Positions 1 to 11,367 are shown, counted from the first letter of the stretch. The stretch: 64,000 nt of DNA from Cyanodermella asteris (GCA_900618795.1 UYJD01000005.1:194998-258997); one strand, 5' to 3'. Translations and numbers: made by a program. The notes: generated by a model not told the origin, from the letters alone.

Positions 1-790
1 GGCGGCAGCTGCAAAATATTGCATTTAGTATAAGGAACAAAAGGTGCCTGAGAACTCGAAAGAAAGTCGCGACAGTAGATCGAGATATTTTAGGCGGTTA
101 CACAATCTTTGTGCGAAATTGCATCGTGGTGGCACGCAAGAGCCAGGGCTGGCGTGGCGTGCCATAGCACCAAGGAATGATGTGATGCATCGGGGATCCA
201 GGGAAGAAAGCGAACAAAGAGACGAACGTACCTCTCGCTGCAGTAGAGAACCGCATTGTTGGGAACGGCAATCTGCTTTTCGCAGGTGGTGCTGTAAGAA
301 AATAACGTCAGTATCTCATCGAATGGTCGAAAACACCGCGACAGAAGGACATAATCTCATCATCATGCAGCACCAACAAACGATCATTGTATGGATTAGG
401 AACAACGAGCAAGCATGATGCATGTAGCCGTGGCTTGTAATGAGGCTGATCTTCCCGAAGCATGACCCAATCGAAGATTTAGAGCTTTTCATACCCGATT
501 CCCACCTGCAGGCGGACTGCTCAAAGACGCTTGAAGAGAATCAGGATGGAGCACCAAACTTACCAGTATTGATGGAAGCTCATGGCCATGTCAAAGTCGT
601 CAGCGAAGTCCTCAGGATCGGCAGACTTGCGCTTCGAGGCGTTGTAAACGTTGGATTTGGACGCAGAAGCAGTCGACAAATTACCGCTGCTGTGATTCTT
701 GGTGATGACGGCGCGCGAACCGGCGGGGCGGAGGACGAATTTGTGGCCTGCGGAGGGCGTGCGCTGGTGAGAGTGATGAATGGTGGTCAT
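1..790 (-). CDS. Ecl1-family zinc-binding life-span regulator (partial, runs off left edge)
   Basis: Three exons can be read on the minus strand: 790-564, 291-232 and 8-1, the last cut by the window edge. Exon 1 starts with MTTIHHSHQRTP and ends in AMSFHQY. The next codon (TG|C) is split by an intron with a GTAAGT donor and a TTACAG acceptor. Exon 2 reads TTCEKQIAVPNNAVLYCSE, and exon 3 continues S-C-R after a TTTTGCAG acceptor. The joined residues give C76-x2-C79-x13-C93-x3-C97, the zinc-binding signature of fungal Ecl1/life-span regulatory factor proteins (PF12855 type). In yeasts, members of that family extend chronological life span and respond to nutrient or zinc stress; that role is family knowledge, not shown here. 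The introns (272 and 223 bp) are long for this window. The C-terminus is missing only because the window ends. Confidence 0.8.
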
Positions 791-2100
791 CGTGATCGTA
801 TGTGCGATCTAGTATGGGTTATGTAGTTGGGTGCAGGGCACAGTACGAGGTTACAGCTGAGACGTCAACGATGATCAAGATGCGTTTCGGCGGTGAGAAG
901 AAGACACTGAGACTGGGCCCAGTCACTGTTCCGCGAGACAATCAGCGCCAATGATGGTTGGCACTACCACCGGGGGCCCAACCAACCCTAGCCGCACAGG
1001 CCGGTGAAGACAGACAGAACCGGGCGGTCAGACAAAGGCGAAAGCGAATCCCTTGATTCGATCTCGGTGGGCGTTGCTGACGGCGGAGCAGTTGGCGGAG
1101 CGATCGCTTTGACGGGAGGAAGAGAGGTGAAGATGGCGGCGGACTGATCACGGCGGACTAGAAGGGATGATTAGCTACAGCACGCACTCTAGGACGTGTA
1201 AGTGCAGTACGACTCCAACATCTCCTCTTTCATGTGAGGTTGGCAGACGTGCCGAGATAGCAAGTGCAGAGAGGCGCTGGTTGGTTCCCTTATCAGCACG
1301 TCGAGATAAGGACGACAGATAACACGGATGGCTGCTATGAATAGACTTGGTCGTCAACCCGTTCCGAGACCGCAACCCGGCCTTTGTCTCATCTGAGAGC
1401 ACCGTTTATGAAACAGTCTTGTGCGACCTGCACAGTATGAAGCTATCTTGATAGGCTGCTGGACCACTGATTTATGGTCTAATCGACGTGATTTCCTGTC
1501 CCCCGTGGATAAGACAAGGACACTTAATGTGGGTGTTTACGCGTAAAAGCAAGTTTCAATTGCCTGACGCGAGCATATCATACATTGCTTGTTGCTACAG
1601 TATCACTGTATCCCCGCCGCTTTCGAGCCTTTCGTCGATGGCTTGAATGTTGTCGCTGTTGTTTCACCACATCCACGAGGAAGAGGAATGCTCAATATGC
1701 ATTCCATCTTTTGCCATACAATACCACTGCCACTCACGACCATGCGCAAAAAACGAATGGGCTGGTCATGACTCAAATTTGAGCTTAACATGAGGACTGA
1801 TAGTTTTGTCAAAGGGGTAGGCGGAATGCACGCACTTTGACTATTCATACAGTTGTGTGACAAAGCAGACCCCCAAATGCACCATTATTGCGGCTCAGTG
1901 TTTATTCGCCCCAAATTCGTTGATCTGGAAGTGATCAGACACGTATGCTAAGGTGTACAAGTACCTCGCATGGCAAAACCATGCACAAGCGGGCTTCACG
2001 CCAGTAACGGTCCAAGAAGACCTTTCATTTTGTCATCTTTGGTCATCAAATCGTCATTACAGAATGAATCTCAGCAGCAGACAGGTTCAAAGCGACCGGA
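791..2100. other. Intergenic stretch, no supported gene
   Basis: About 1.3 kb between the Ecl1-type gene start and the 3' end of the acidic hypothetical gene. Both strands carry only short overlapping ORFs of 60-107 codons with no domain, splice structure or codon bias that I can support. The left part is the 5' flank of the Ecl1-type gene. Confidence 0.5.
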
Positions 2101-2841
2101 TTAGTCCATCATCATGTCCATGTCGTCTGTCTTCAGTGCCGTGGACTGCTGGTCCGAGCAAGTGGGTGCTCGTTCAACCTCCATCGCCACTTCCAGTAAA
2201 TGCTGTTCAAACTCGTCGTCGTCGCTCCAGAACTCCTGCGGTTGGTGACTTTGGGACGATAAATGTGGCTGGCTGAGATCGGGCAGATCCGTGTCGCGTT
2301 GCAATTCTTGCTGGCTTAGTAAAAAATACTGAAACGCTTCGTCGTCTTCTGATGGCGGGAGCAACTCTTCAGATTCTTCCATGACATCTCTCGAGACATC
2401 CGTATTTGGTTCTTCTAGTTCCAGATCTGGGTCCTCCACTGTTCGGGACTCCTCTTCTCGTGCTTTCTGTGCCTCCCACTGTCTCTGCTCTTCAAGCCAT
2501 TGCAGTCTCAAGCTCTGGGACAAGTCAGTTGTCGATATTCACCGAAGGTTCGGTATACACACCTGTTCAGCTCTCGCCTCGTATCGTTTCTCGTCACCGG
2601 CGACTCGACTTTTGTTCAAGAACGCGTTGCGTCGGAGCTCTCGGTCATCTTTCTTACGCGTCAAAGCAGCAAACTTGCTCTCACGTTTCCTCGGCTCTGC
2701 AGAGAATGTGTTGTGGGATTTGCTGGACATGTGTGGTTGCGAGGGCCGGTGGCACGAATTCGTGTCGCGGGCGCCCAGCGGTGATCGGCGCACCGGTGGC
2801 GATGCTATCGATGGGTGTTGAAAGAAGTCCACGGTCAGCAT
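2101..2841 (-). CDS. Hypothetical acidic protein, two exons
   Basis: Exon 1 (2841-2563) and exon 2 (2514-2101) are joined across a 48-bp intron with a GTGTGT donor, a CTGAC branch point and a CCCAG acceptor, giving about 230 residues. The N-terminal half is basic, with a charged stretch KRESKFAALTRKKDDRELRR that continues across the junction into a Gln/Glu-rich helix (LRLQWLEEQRQWEAQKAREE), so a coiled coil is likely. The C-terminal half is strongly acidic and ends in a Met-Asp cluster. I do not recognise a family. The charge pattern suggests a nuclear protein, but that is inference. It converges on no neighbour; RAD52 begins about 660 bp beyond its start on the other strand, so the two are divergent. 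Confidence 0.6.
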
Positions 2842-3499
2842 GGTGAGGTGAGAGTGGTGAATAGCTGATCACGGTGGAATGCAACGGGAATGTTGGACAC
2901 GAGAGGATGTTGGAGGTGGCGATGTTCTGATTTCTGCCGCAGTGATTTGAAGAGTGACGCGCATTGACGCGACGGAAACGCTGATGGAGCTTAATTCGGC
3001 TTAGTGGCCAAATTCCCGGAGTTAAGTCCGAATGAAGTTATCAAACTCGGTCTACAGTGCAGAAGTAAAGAGACAACACAACTGGCTCACTGCAGACGAC
3101 GTTAAACCGGCAGAAAGCGGATTAAGAGACTAGTGCCAAAGCAGTGTCCAGTAATCGTGGTCAGCCTGTCCTGGTGTGAAAGAGTGATGTCTTGGAACCC
3201 TCTTGATCTAGCGCCAAGCAGATTGCAGCGTATTCAAAATTGTGTCTGCAAAGCTACTAGACACTAGCTGAAGAGTATCAGGAAATCTCTAGCTGACAAA
3301 GAGTTGAGCGTCTGGAAACTATCGTTGGTTTTACAGTTCGCTGAAGACTTCAGACATCGCGGCGGAAACGCTCACACGTCAGTGAGCGCACGGGCCTTAT
3401 CTGCCTGGCGGCGCGTACTTCGCGTCTCCCGCTTCGCTTCGAGCTCCAAAGTCAACATCGCTGGAGTGGCGAATTGAACGACGCTCCAGCATCGCCAAA
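2842..3499. promoter_or_regulatory. Divergent promoter region of the acidic hypothetical gene and RAD52
   Basis: About 660 bp between two divergent start codons, with no ORF worth calling. It should hold both promoters. I see no clear TATA box. A damage-response element cannot be assigned by eye. Confidence 0.4.
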
Positions 3500-5226
3500 A
3501 TGCCTGCGTGAGTGATTGCAAGAAAGACATACGATCGTTGTACTAATCATGTTTCAGCGTCGGCGACCAACATAACAATGCCCCGGCTAACCCCTTCGAC
3601 GAGGAAACGCCAAAGATCAGCGACTACACGGCATCCGAGATCGCGACACTTCAAAGCCGGCTCCAGAAGCAGCTTGGCCCGGAATACATCTCATCTCGGA
3701 AAGGTCCGGGTGGCAAGAATGTCAACTATATAGCTTCGGACAAGGTTATCGGCTTGGCGAACGAGGTCTTTGGATTTAATGGCTGGTCAAGCACCATCAG
3801 AGACATCCAGGTGGATTTCGTGGATGAGAACCAGCAGACACACAAGTTCGACATTGGGCTGTCCGTAATTGTTCGGGTTACACTGAAAGATGGTACATGG
3901 CACGAAGACATCGGGTATGGTCACATGGAGAATTGCAGCGTCAAGGCCGCAGCGTTTGAAAAGGCCAAGAAAGAGGGGACCACAGATGCCCTCAAGCGCA
4001 CATTACGCAGTTTCGGAAACGTGCTTGGGAATTGTGTCTATGACAAAGACTACTTGACCAAGGTGACCAAGATCAAGGTCAAGCCAACCAAGTTCGACGA
4101 GAACAACCTGCACCGACACCCTGATGTTGTAAAATCTGTCGGACAACAACAACCACATCAACAGCAAGCAGTGGCGACAGCAGCAGACGCAGTCGAGAGT
4201 GCTGCCAAAGCAATGGAGCGTGCCGTTCCAGGTCAGCCTCCAAGTCGACGGAACAGTATCGAAGCAGACGGCGAGGACGACTTTGGGTCTGCAGACTTCG
4301 ATGCTGCAGACTTTAGCTTTGCTGATCTTGACCATCCGGATGAGATGGTCATCGACCAGCCCAAACAGTCTGCCCCAGTTCCACACAATAACGTACCGCC
4401 ACAAAACCAAGCTGCTCCACCACGACCGCCTGGTCCAGGCATGAATGGCAATGGCCGGCCTCAGTCTGTACAGCAGAACAATACTGCGGCGCGACCACAG
4501 CAACACCACGCAGGTCAGCCAGCCATGCAAGGACGGCCTCAAGCAAACTTCGTCGCGCAACAGAATCGACCAGGTGGCGCCGTTGCTAGACCTGGCCCCC
4601 CACAGACTGCTCAAACAAGGCCAGGTCAGTCGGCACAGGTGCCACCGAACGTGCAACGGCAACCGAATCCTCAAGCACAAGCACAAGCCCAGAGAGCTCC
4701 TAATCAACAATATCCTCCACCTCCTGCTGCTCTACAGAATGCTGCTCCTCCACTCGAACAGCCTATTCCTCCTGGTGTTCCTACAGGGTTTCTCAGTGCG
4801 AAAGCAGCAGCCACTGCTCAGGCCGGCACCACAGTATCCGCTCCGCTCCCTCAGTTCAACCCTCAAGCCGAAAGCCCTTCGATCCGCAAGACAGCCGGAG
4901 TGGATCACACTAAGAGCATGAGCATCAAAAGAGCTCATGTTCTCGGCTCAGAACAGCAAAGTCGTCCTAATCAACCCGATATGGGACGACGGATTGGTGC
5001 TCCTGCAGCTATGCCTAGTCCGCTGGCGAATCGAGGCCAGTTCAAACCAGTAGCCATGGCCGCAAAGAGACCGTCTGATGGGACTGGTCAAGCTCAGAGC
5101 CGGGCTGTCTTGAATGATGTCACAGCCACAAGCGTCAACACTCCAGGTGCGGCGGCCCCCGAACCGAACTTCAAGCGTCCCAGACTTGACACGGATGTTG
5201 GGGCGCCAGGTTTATCCGAAACCTAG
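3500..5226 (+). CDS. RAD52: Rad52 DNA repair and recombination protein
   Basis: A very short first exon (3500-3507, ATG CCT GC) is followed by a 50-bp intron (GTGAGT donor, TACTAAT branch, TTTCAG acceptor) and a long exon 3558-5226, giving about 558 residues. Rad52 anneals complementary single strands and loads Rad51 on RPA-coated DNA in the nucleus. The conserved DNA-binding/oligomerisation half (residues about 25-200) is complete: YISSRKGPGGKNVNYI, IGLANEVFGFNGWSS, GYGHMENCSVKAAAFEKAKK and TDALKRTLRSFGNVLGNC are hallmark Rad52 sequences. From about residue 210 the protein is disordered and rich in Gln, Pro and Ala, as usual in filamentous fungi. A KRPR cluster near the C-terminus could be a nuclear localisation signal. 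The start was chosen because only the spliced frame supplies the conserved N-terminus. Confidence 0.95.
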
Positions 5227-5482
5227 TACGATGCATGTGTCGGTCTTCATGAAGTTTCTGGACGACTTACGAATATCTGAACTTTGAACTCACATAGCGT
5301 CGGTGCTTAGGCGTTGCTTAGAATGGAATAGAATATCTTTGGTGCCAGGGCTTTGAGTGATCTTATTTTGAGTATGTTTCGGGTCTGAGTCCGTTTCGCC
5401 TGTGGGAAGCGCCTACGTTGGCCCTGAATATTCGTGTCAGTCTATAGTAGTCATTCAAAACTCCATGACTTGCTGTTCAGTG

Positions 5483-6549
5483 TCAAGGTTTCGAAGTATT
5501 TGAGACGGATCGATATGTGCCGAGCTGATCCACGAAATGGGTCGGATGCAACACTGAACTTCCCCGTTCCCAGGGCTCCATAACTTGTTGGCAGTACTGA
5601 TCCATAGCAGCGAGCAGGACAGCATCATAAGAGTCGGGACGATCGCTGCCTGCTGGCCTGCGCATCGCGTCGGGAATTGTTTCTGGGAAGTCGTAGCAAA
5701 AGAGATGCTTTGCGGTCAGGCCCATCACCGGCACCTCCCAGGCTCACGCTTCGAATGTTGCAAAGCCGCTTGAACGGCATCAATACCAGCTCCTACAGGA
5801 TGATCAGTGATGATCTGTGTCGTCGCTAATTTTCCCTTTGTCCTTACCAAGTCATTCCAAGGGCAATCCGGTAGGCTCTTCAGTGGAGAACCTCCACTGT
5901 CGGCTTGTTTCATGACATGATTCATCCCATCCATCGTCTCGCACCATCGATCAGGATTATTGCCCCAAATACTCAGCATCCGAATGCCATGTTCCTCGGC
6001 CTTGCTTAGACGATCAACGAGCCCGACAACCTTCGCTCTGACCGACATGAGCTGCCACAACGCCTCGTCCCCCGTCCCATACCAATGCCCTCCAATACTC
6101 ACCTCGATGCTGTCCAGTAGGTGCCACCACGTCGCTCTCGTCACGTCGGCCGACCCCGGCAAGTCCTCTGGACCCTCTCCGAAATCTCGCTCTCGCGCCC
6201 TCCAGTGCTCCCAGCTCTCGGCCCCTTCGCGCGGAGCTTCGAGCATGATTCGGAAGACCTTGCCACCGTAGACGACGGGCAGGGCTTCGTCGTGTATCTG
6301 CCGGTTGAGCCGGAGGACGGCGAGCGCGTGCCGGCGGTCACGCACGCCGGCTCCGTGGGTGCTCCGTGGATCCGGCCATTGCAGCTTGTTGTTCAGCGAC
6401 ACCCTGTGTGTGACGAGGGCGTAGACCTCGAGACGTAGTTCGAGGGGCAGTTGTCCGAGACGCCCGAGTGGACTTGGTGGCTGGGTGTTGGTGTGGGCGC
6501 GTTCGAGAGATGGACTGGCGATCGAGACTAGTGACGCTTGACCAGCCAT
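5483..6549 (-). CDS. 2EXR/F-box-like fungal protein
   Basis: Exon 1 (6549-5748) joins exon 2 (5682-5483) across a 65-bp intron with a GTGAGC donor, an internal CTGAC and a TTCCCAG acceptor. Without splicing the frame stops just after the donor; splicing restores a reading frame of about 333 residues. Near residue 30 it has LPLELRLEVYALV, followed by LRLNRQIHDEALPVVYGG, the paired motifs of the 2EXR family found in very large numbers in ascomycetes and related to F-box adaptors. No function is known for most members, and a ubiquitin-ligase role would be inference. The gene is divergent from the dehydrogenase at 7324. The second exon has no recognisable domain. Confidence 0.7.
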
Positions 6550-7219
6550 ATCGTCCGCTGTGTTCTCCTGAAGCCTCGATATTAATAGTAAGAAGCAGTC
6601 AATATGGTCTGGACATGTGGAACATCGTTCTGCTTTCTCTGCTCACGGCTCGGCCATGTCGCGAAATAGTGTATTCTGCTGAATTGAAATTTTGATGACC
6701 CGAATGTACTGGTTCGTCACTCGTCGCAGTTGGCTGTACATAAGATCAACACACAGTTACGCTGATAAGAGTGGACTTTTACTTGGAATGATTGACGCCT
6801 TGTGATTAAAATTCCGTTCCGAATGGTGCAGCTCGACAAGGCATTCCAACATCGGCGGCTTGAGTGCTGAACTCCCCGCTCCCTTGCCCTCGCCGTTGAC
6901 GACTGCTGTGACGCTTCCATAGGCAAGTCAAAATAACAGCTATCGCAGAGTCACGCAATTCTCTAATTTTGTGACATCTATGTGAATATTCTTACTATAA
7001 TGATCAGAAATGGCGAGCTTTTTGCTGGCTTGTCTGACTCTTATGCAAATCGGTAAGCGTAAGAGCGGGAGTAAGCATAAGCACAGTAAGCATAATCGCA
7101 AAGCCTGACGAGCGCGCGTCTCATTTCGAGAAGGATGTGGAAGCCATAATCTCGAACGGTCACGGCCCTTGATTACTCTACGGCAGTTTGATAACAGGAG
7201 TTTCAAAATCACGTTGAAG

Positions 7220-7227
7220 TATATAAG
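7220..7227 (+). promoter_or_regulatory. TATA box of the short-chain dehydrogenase gene
   Basis: TATATAAG lies 104 bp upstream of the ATG at 7324 and is followed by a C- and T-rich leader, a usual core promoter layout in filamentous fungi. Confidence 0.6.
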
Positions 7228-7323
7228 ACATGGCAGTCCGCATCCGGAGTCCAACAATCTCACCCCTCACACCCTCACAACTCAATCTCAGACTAAAGAG
7301 CATCATATTTCATTATCTGGATC

Positions 7324-8126
7324 ATGTCTGCCAACTACAACGTCCTCATCACCGGCGCCAACCGGGGCCTAGGCCGCGGCCTCCTCGGACTCTACCTCGC
7401 AGCACCCAACAACACCGTCATCGCCGCCGTCCGCGATCCGTCCGACGAAACCTCCAAGTCCCTCCAAACGCTCCCAACCGGTCCCGGCAGCCGTCTAATT
7501 CTCGTCAAGATCAATAGTATCAAGGAAGAGGACCCCGTCGCCGCCGTTGAGATTCTCCAGAAGCAATACTCGATCGAGCACCTCGATCTCGTGATCGCAA
7601 ACGCCGGAATCGCCCTGAACCTTCCCTATATCATCGACCTCAAGATTCCGGACTTGCAGAAGCATCTCGAGGTCAATGTATACGGTGTGGTCTGGCTGTT
7701 CCAAGCCGTCCTGCCGTTGATGTTGAAAGCGCCAACCCCGAAGTGGATTGCCATGAGCTCGTCGGCGGGGAGTCTGGGCGAAATGGTCAAGATGCCGCAC
7801 CCGAATGCCGCTTATGGAGCGACGAAGGCGGTGTTGAATTTCCATACGCTGAAAATCCACTTTGAGCATCCGGAAGTCATGGCGCTTGCGATGGATCCGG
7901 GGTAGGTCTTCATGGTGTTCTGTTGTCCGTGATTGTAAAACTGACGTCTTCCAGATGGGTACAGACTGAGATGGGCAATGCTGGTGCGGTCGTCCTTGGT
8001 CTCGAGAAGGCGAATATAACAGTCGAGGAGTCTGTGACTGGGATGAAGAAGGTCATTGACCGAGCGACCAAGGAGACGCACGGTGGTAAGTATGTGACTT
8101 ATGAAGGGATCGAGAAACTGTGGTAA
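7324..8126 (+). CDS. Short-chain dehydrogenase/reductase, NAD(P)-dependent
   Basis: Exon 1 (7324-7901) and exon 2 (7955-8126) flank a 53-bp intron (GTAGGT donor, CTGAC branch, TTCCAG acceptor), giving about 249 residues, a normal length for a classical SDR. The Rossmann nucleotide loop TGANRGLG is at residues 10-17, ANAG at 92-95, the catalytic serine cluster SSSAGS begins at 145, and the active site Tyr164-x3-Lys168 is in YGATK. After the junction, DPGWVQTEMG is the substrate-side loop typical of this subgroup. It resembles the fungal ketoreductases related to the aflatoxin Nor-1 enzyme, but no polyketide or other secondary-metabolite gene lies nearby, so the substrate is unknown. The protein has no signal peptide and is probably cytosolic. 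Confidence 0.9.
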
Positions 8127-8321
8127 GCGATGGTAGACAGTGTCCGCGGAGGAATAATGAGGGGCGTCGACTCGAAGGTAAAAGCCATGTTGAAGGCAGT
8201 CGAATAGTTGCGCGTTCGGTGCTCGTGAAATAAGACCTTGTTCTGTTCCTTGCACGGGACAATCAAATAGCTCCTGGACTTCTCCATACCTTAGTAAAGG
8301 ACTTTTGCATGTTTCTGTCGA

Positions 8322-9476
8322 TCATGCCGTGTATGGCATTCCAGGATTAATCTCAATCTGGTATTCTCCAAGTATAGATTGAAGGTCACCATTCCGTTTC
8401 AGTGCGATGCGAACCATCTCTTCGACTTGTCTCGGTGTTACCACACCGGTGTACTTGCATCTTCTGGCTCTAAATGCTAGGTCTGCGCCATGCTGCATCA
8501 GCAGACACACCCTCCTCAAACCCACATTCTACCGCGGCATGCAAGGCAGTCCAACCACTGACATCCCATGCGTCAACATTAAAGCCCGGAGCCTTTGATC
8601 CGTGTTCGAGAAGGATGCGCAAGATTGATAGGTCCTTGTTCATGACTGCCCAATGCATGCTCGTCCACCCAGTGACGTTATCGGCTCCATCTACCTGAGC
8701 GCCGCGAGCCAGTAAAGCACGCACGCACGCTTCGTGCTGCTCTTTTACAGCATAGATGAGTGCAGTCCTTCCTTCTCCGTCTTTGTCGTTGACACAGGAT
8801 CCGGGACGTTCGAGGAGCATCTCCAAAATACGGCCGTGGCCCCTTTCGGCTGCGATATGCGTAGCAGTGAGCCAGTTTTCGACCGTCGAGTTTGAGCCTG
8901 AGCGACCCCTTCGGCGATCGGGAGCTGGTTTTGAAACTATCAAATCATCCTGGGTTGTCCGGGCAAGTGAATCGCTTGTGTTCAAGTTCAACATAGACTC
9001 GTCAAGGGTTTGAGGTAGACTGAATGTGCTCGATCCATGAACCGAGCCATCGGAAGACAGCGATGGAATAGGGAAGATTGCTTCGTCTAGTAATGGTGGA
9101 GATTTTCCAAACAAAGACTGGAATGTACCATCTAGGGTGACACCATTGCTATGATCGACGACCAAGTTGTCGAAATTGCAAGAGTCGCTGAGTTGGTAGT
9201 TGTCCGAGTCTGCGGTTGTTTCTGTAGACTCAGGTTCCAAATCCAGACCAAGCAATGTGTCCCTCTCTGCACCACCTTTCTTGGCTGTTTCAAGCTTACG
9301 CTTCAGGGATCGCTTTTCTATTGCGATATCAGCCCTACAAAACGACAGTGCCAACGGCTATAGCCCGTTTACTCACGTCTGAATTTTCTCTGAGCAATTC
9401 GGTTCTGAATTCTGCGCCGCTCAGCAGCACCTGTCGGAAGCTCATCAGCTACAGGCGAAGTTCTTGTTGGAGCCAT
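8322..9476 (-). CDS. bZIP-ankyrin transcription factor with apparent frameshift
   Basis: Exon 1 (9476-9377) encodes a basic region ERRRIQNRIAQRKFR, diagnostic of fungal bZIP factors. A 59-bp intron (GTGAGT donor, CTGAT branch, ATAG acceptor) leads to exon 2 from 9317, which continues RQKRSLKRKLE. A Ser/Thr/Asp-rich linker is followed by ankyrin repeats: TATHIAAERGHGRILEMLLE, GRTALIYAVKEQHEACVRAL, GWTSMHWAVMNKDLSILRIL, GWTALHAAVECGFEE. The family combines DNA binding with ankyrin contacts and is common in filamentous ascomycetes; targets are unknown. In the last repeat, near 8505, the ankyrin consensus moves to another frame (CLLMQHGADLAF) as if one extra G were present in a GAGGAGGG run. In the original frame the protein stops at 8470. 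Either the gene is mutated, the assembly has an indel, or a slightly shorter protein is made. Confidence 0.75.
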
Positions 9477-9740
9477 ACTTGAAAATCTGTCATCGATTGT
9501 TTGGTACAAGAGCACGTTGGTCAATCGGCCACCTCAATGACTTACAAGGCTCCGCGAAAGGACTTTATGACAGATTTGTAATCAGCTGCTTTGACCAGAT
9601 AAGCGGGTCGAATGTGCGAGTCTATCGGCTGTGCCACTCATATTGACAACCTCTAATCGCATATGGACTCGCTGCTTGCGATGCATGAGGCTGATATTTG
9701 AACAATGACGCATTTTCTCATCTGCTGTCAGAATCGATGG

Positions 9741-10247
9741 TTATCGCTTTCCGCGCCTGCGCTGAAGTGGACCAAGCTGAAGAGGCCATACAGCATGTGT
9801 AGGACTCGTGATGACTCCACGCCTTGAGCCAAATGTGCCTGCCAGACACAAGAAGTTCGCGTCGTCCTCCAATGCGAAGAGGATGAGGTCTGGTGTATTG
9901 CCACAGTGTACAAAAGGGAATAGCGTAAACTTGTGTCGCTCAGTGATGTTTCCGGCCCCAAAAGTGTGTGGTCCGTGCGGTGTTTCACGATCTCCACGAT
10001 TGCAACCTACGACGATTCTCTCAGCCCCCAAGACATCCACGGCGAGCTGCACAGCCTCCAGATCGGCTAGGGGAGAAACGACGTCTGCAAGCGTCCGTGC
10101 GATCTTATCCACTCGACATGGTTCAATTGCCGCCATAATCGTTCTGAAGCAGGTACCATGCAGTTTGTATGTAACCAGACCCAAGATCAGCTCCACAGAG
10201 ATGCAACTCAACTCCACAGCGCAGCCTGGCTTTTGAGTGGAGAACAT
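9741..10247 (-). CDS. Doubtful hypothetical protein
   Basis: An uninterrupted frame of 168 codons starts at an ATG at 10247. Its composition is protein-like, for example LADVVSPLADLEAVQLAVDVLGAERIVVG followed by PDLILFALEDDANFLCLAGTF. I recognise no domain, signal peptide or splice structure. A shorter frame exists on the opposite strand. It sits alone between the bZIP-ankyrin gene and the transglycosylase. Confidence 0.3.
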   Translation of the reverse strand: MFSTQKPGCAVELSCISVELILGLVTYKLHGTCFRTIMAAIEPCRVDKIARTLADVVSPLADLEAVQLAVDVLGAERIVVGCNRGDRETPHGPHTFGAGNITERHKFTLFPFVHCGNTPDLILFALEDDANFLCLAGTFGSRRGVITSPTHAVWPLQLGPLQRRRGKR

Positions 10248-10581
10248 GGTCAGACCTTGTTTCAATCGTTCGTCGTAAGCCGGGTCATATCCTAAGCTCC
10301 AGCTGCTTCATACGTCAGATACCACGAGCACCCGAACCTCAGCATTGCATTCGCCCTTTTCGGTACAGCAGCCTTGTCACTCCTCACGGAGCTCCAAGGG
10401 GCCGAAAACAAGTGATCATCCTCGACTTCAGTATATGTATACGTCCTCGACCTGCTCATTATGCTATTTCCTTCTCCTTAGTAGCGATATTTCCCTATTG
10501 AACAGTCCTTTTTGCATTTCCCATACCGTCAACTTCTCTTCTTCGAACCCACCCATTCCACACCACACACGTTCATTCACA

Positions 10582-11367
10582 ATGTTCACCCACACCAGCA
10601 CCACGGCCCTGGCGGCCGCCCTCCTCTTCTCCTCGACCACTCTCGCCTACCCGAACCTCTCCGTCCGCGACAACACCGCGAATCCGAACCTCGGCGTCAA
10701 CAACGCCGCCACGGGCGCCACCGAGCAAGTGACGGCCGGCGCGGGCCCCAACGGCGCCGAATCCTGGTTCAACACGGGCATCGACGACAACTCCGGCTGG
10801 AACCCGCCGAACCTGCCCTGGTCGTCCGTCATCCACATCAGCTCCGACGCCTTCTACAACGGCGCCGGAACGGCCTGCAAACAGTACGACAACTACTTCG
10901 TCGCGTCGGGCAACAAGTACAACATCGACCCGGCCATCTTGGCGGCCATCGCGATGCAGGAATCGAGTTGCAACCCGTACGCCGGTGGCTCAACCCCGGG
11001 TTTGATGCAGGTTGCGTGTGAGAACTACCCGAACGGACAGTGTACGGATTCGATTTCGGACAATGTAGATGCGGGGACCAAGTACCTTCGAGATCAGCTC
11101 GATGCGAATGGTCAGAATGCGCTCCTTGCGATTGGGAGCTATAACGGTTGGTTCACCGCGGAGACTGGTAATGGCATGAATGGCAACAAGGGCTTGACGC
11201 AGGACTACCCTTGCGGCAAGGGTCAGGCCAATGGAGATCCTCAGAATTTGGACTACCTGCAGCAGACACTCAACGGATGGTTCTTGGGTCTTGACCCTTA
11301 CGGTGAGCAGAGCTGGATTGGTACCGAGAAGTGCCAGGGACAGTGCGGTGGCGGCAACAATTGCTAG
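10582..11367 (+). CDS. Secreted lysozyme-like lytic transglycosylase (SLT/GH23 fold)
   Basis: A single exon of 261 codons. The in-frame ATG at 10582 was chosen over upstream codons because it begins a clear signal peptide (TALAAALLFSSTTLAYP). A low-complexity Asn/Gly linker precedes an SLT-type domain at about residues 105-235. The catalytic Glu127 lies in AMQESSC, followed by GLMQV (140-144), GTKYL (165-169) and SYNGW (186-190), the ordered motifs of this fold. Bacterial relatives cleave the MurNAc-GlcNAc bond of peptidoglycan. Fungi lack peptidoglycan, so action on bacterial walls outside the cell is the natural inference. Cys pairs in the domain and a Cys-rich end (CQGQCGGGNNC) suit an extracellular protein. 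A CT-rich leader and a weak TATA-like element (near 10432) precede it. Confidence 0.85.
   Translation: MFTHTSTTALAAALLFSSTTLAYPNLSVRDNTANPNLGVNNAATGATEQVTAGAGPNGAESWFNTGIDDNSGWNPPNLPWSSVIHISSDAFYNGAGTACKQYDNYFVASGNKYNIDPAILAAIAMQESSCNPYAGGSTPGLMQVACENYPNGQCTDSISDNVDAGTKYLRDQLDANGQNALLAIGSYNGWFTAETGNGMNGNKGLTQDYPCGKGQANGDPQNLDYLQQTLNGWFLGLDPYGEQSWIGTEKCQGQCGGGNNC

Noticed and set aside
5700-5760. Apparent frameshift in the 2EXR-like gene
   Set aside because: A 65-bp intron with a GTGAGC donor, CTGAC and TTCCCAG restores the frame exactly, so no lesion is needed.
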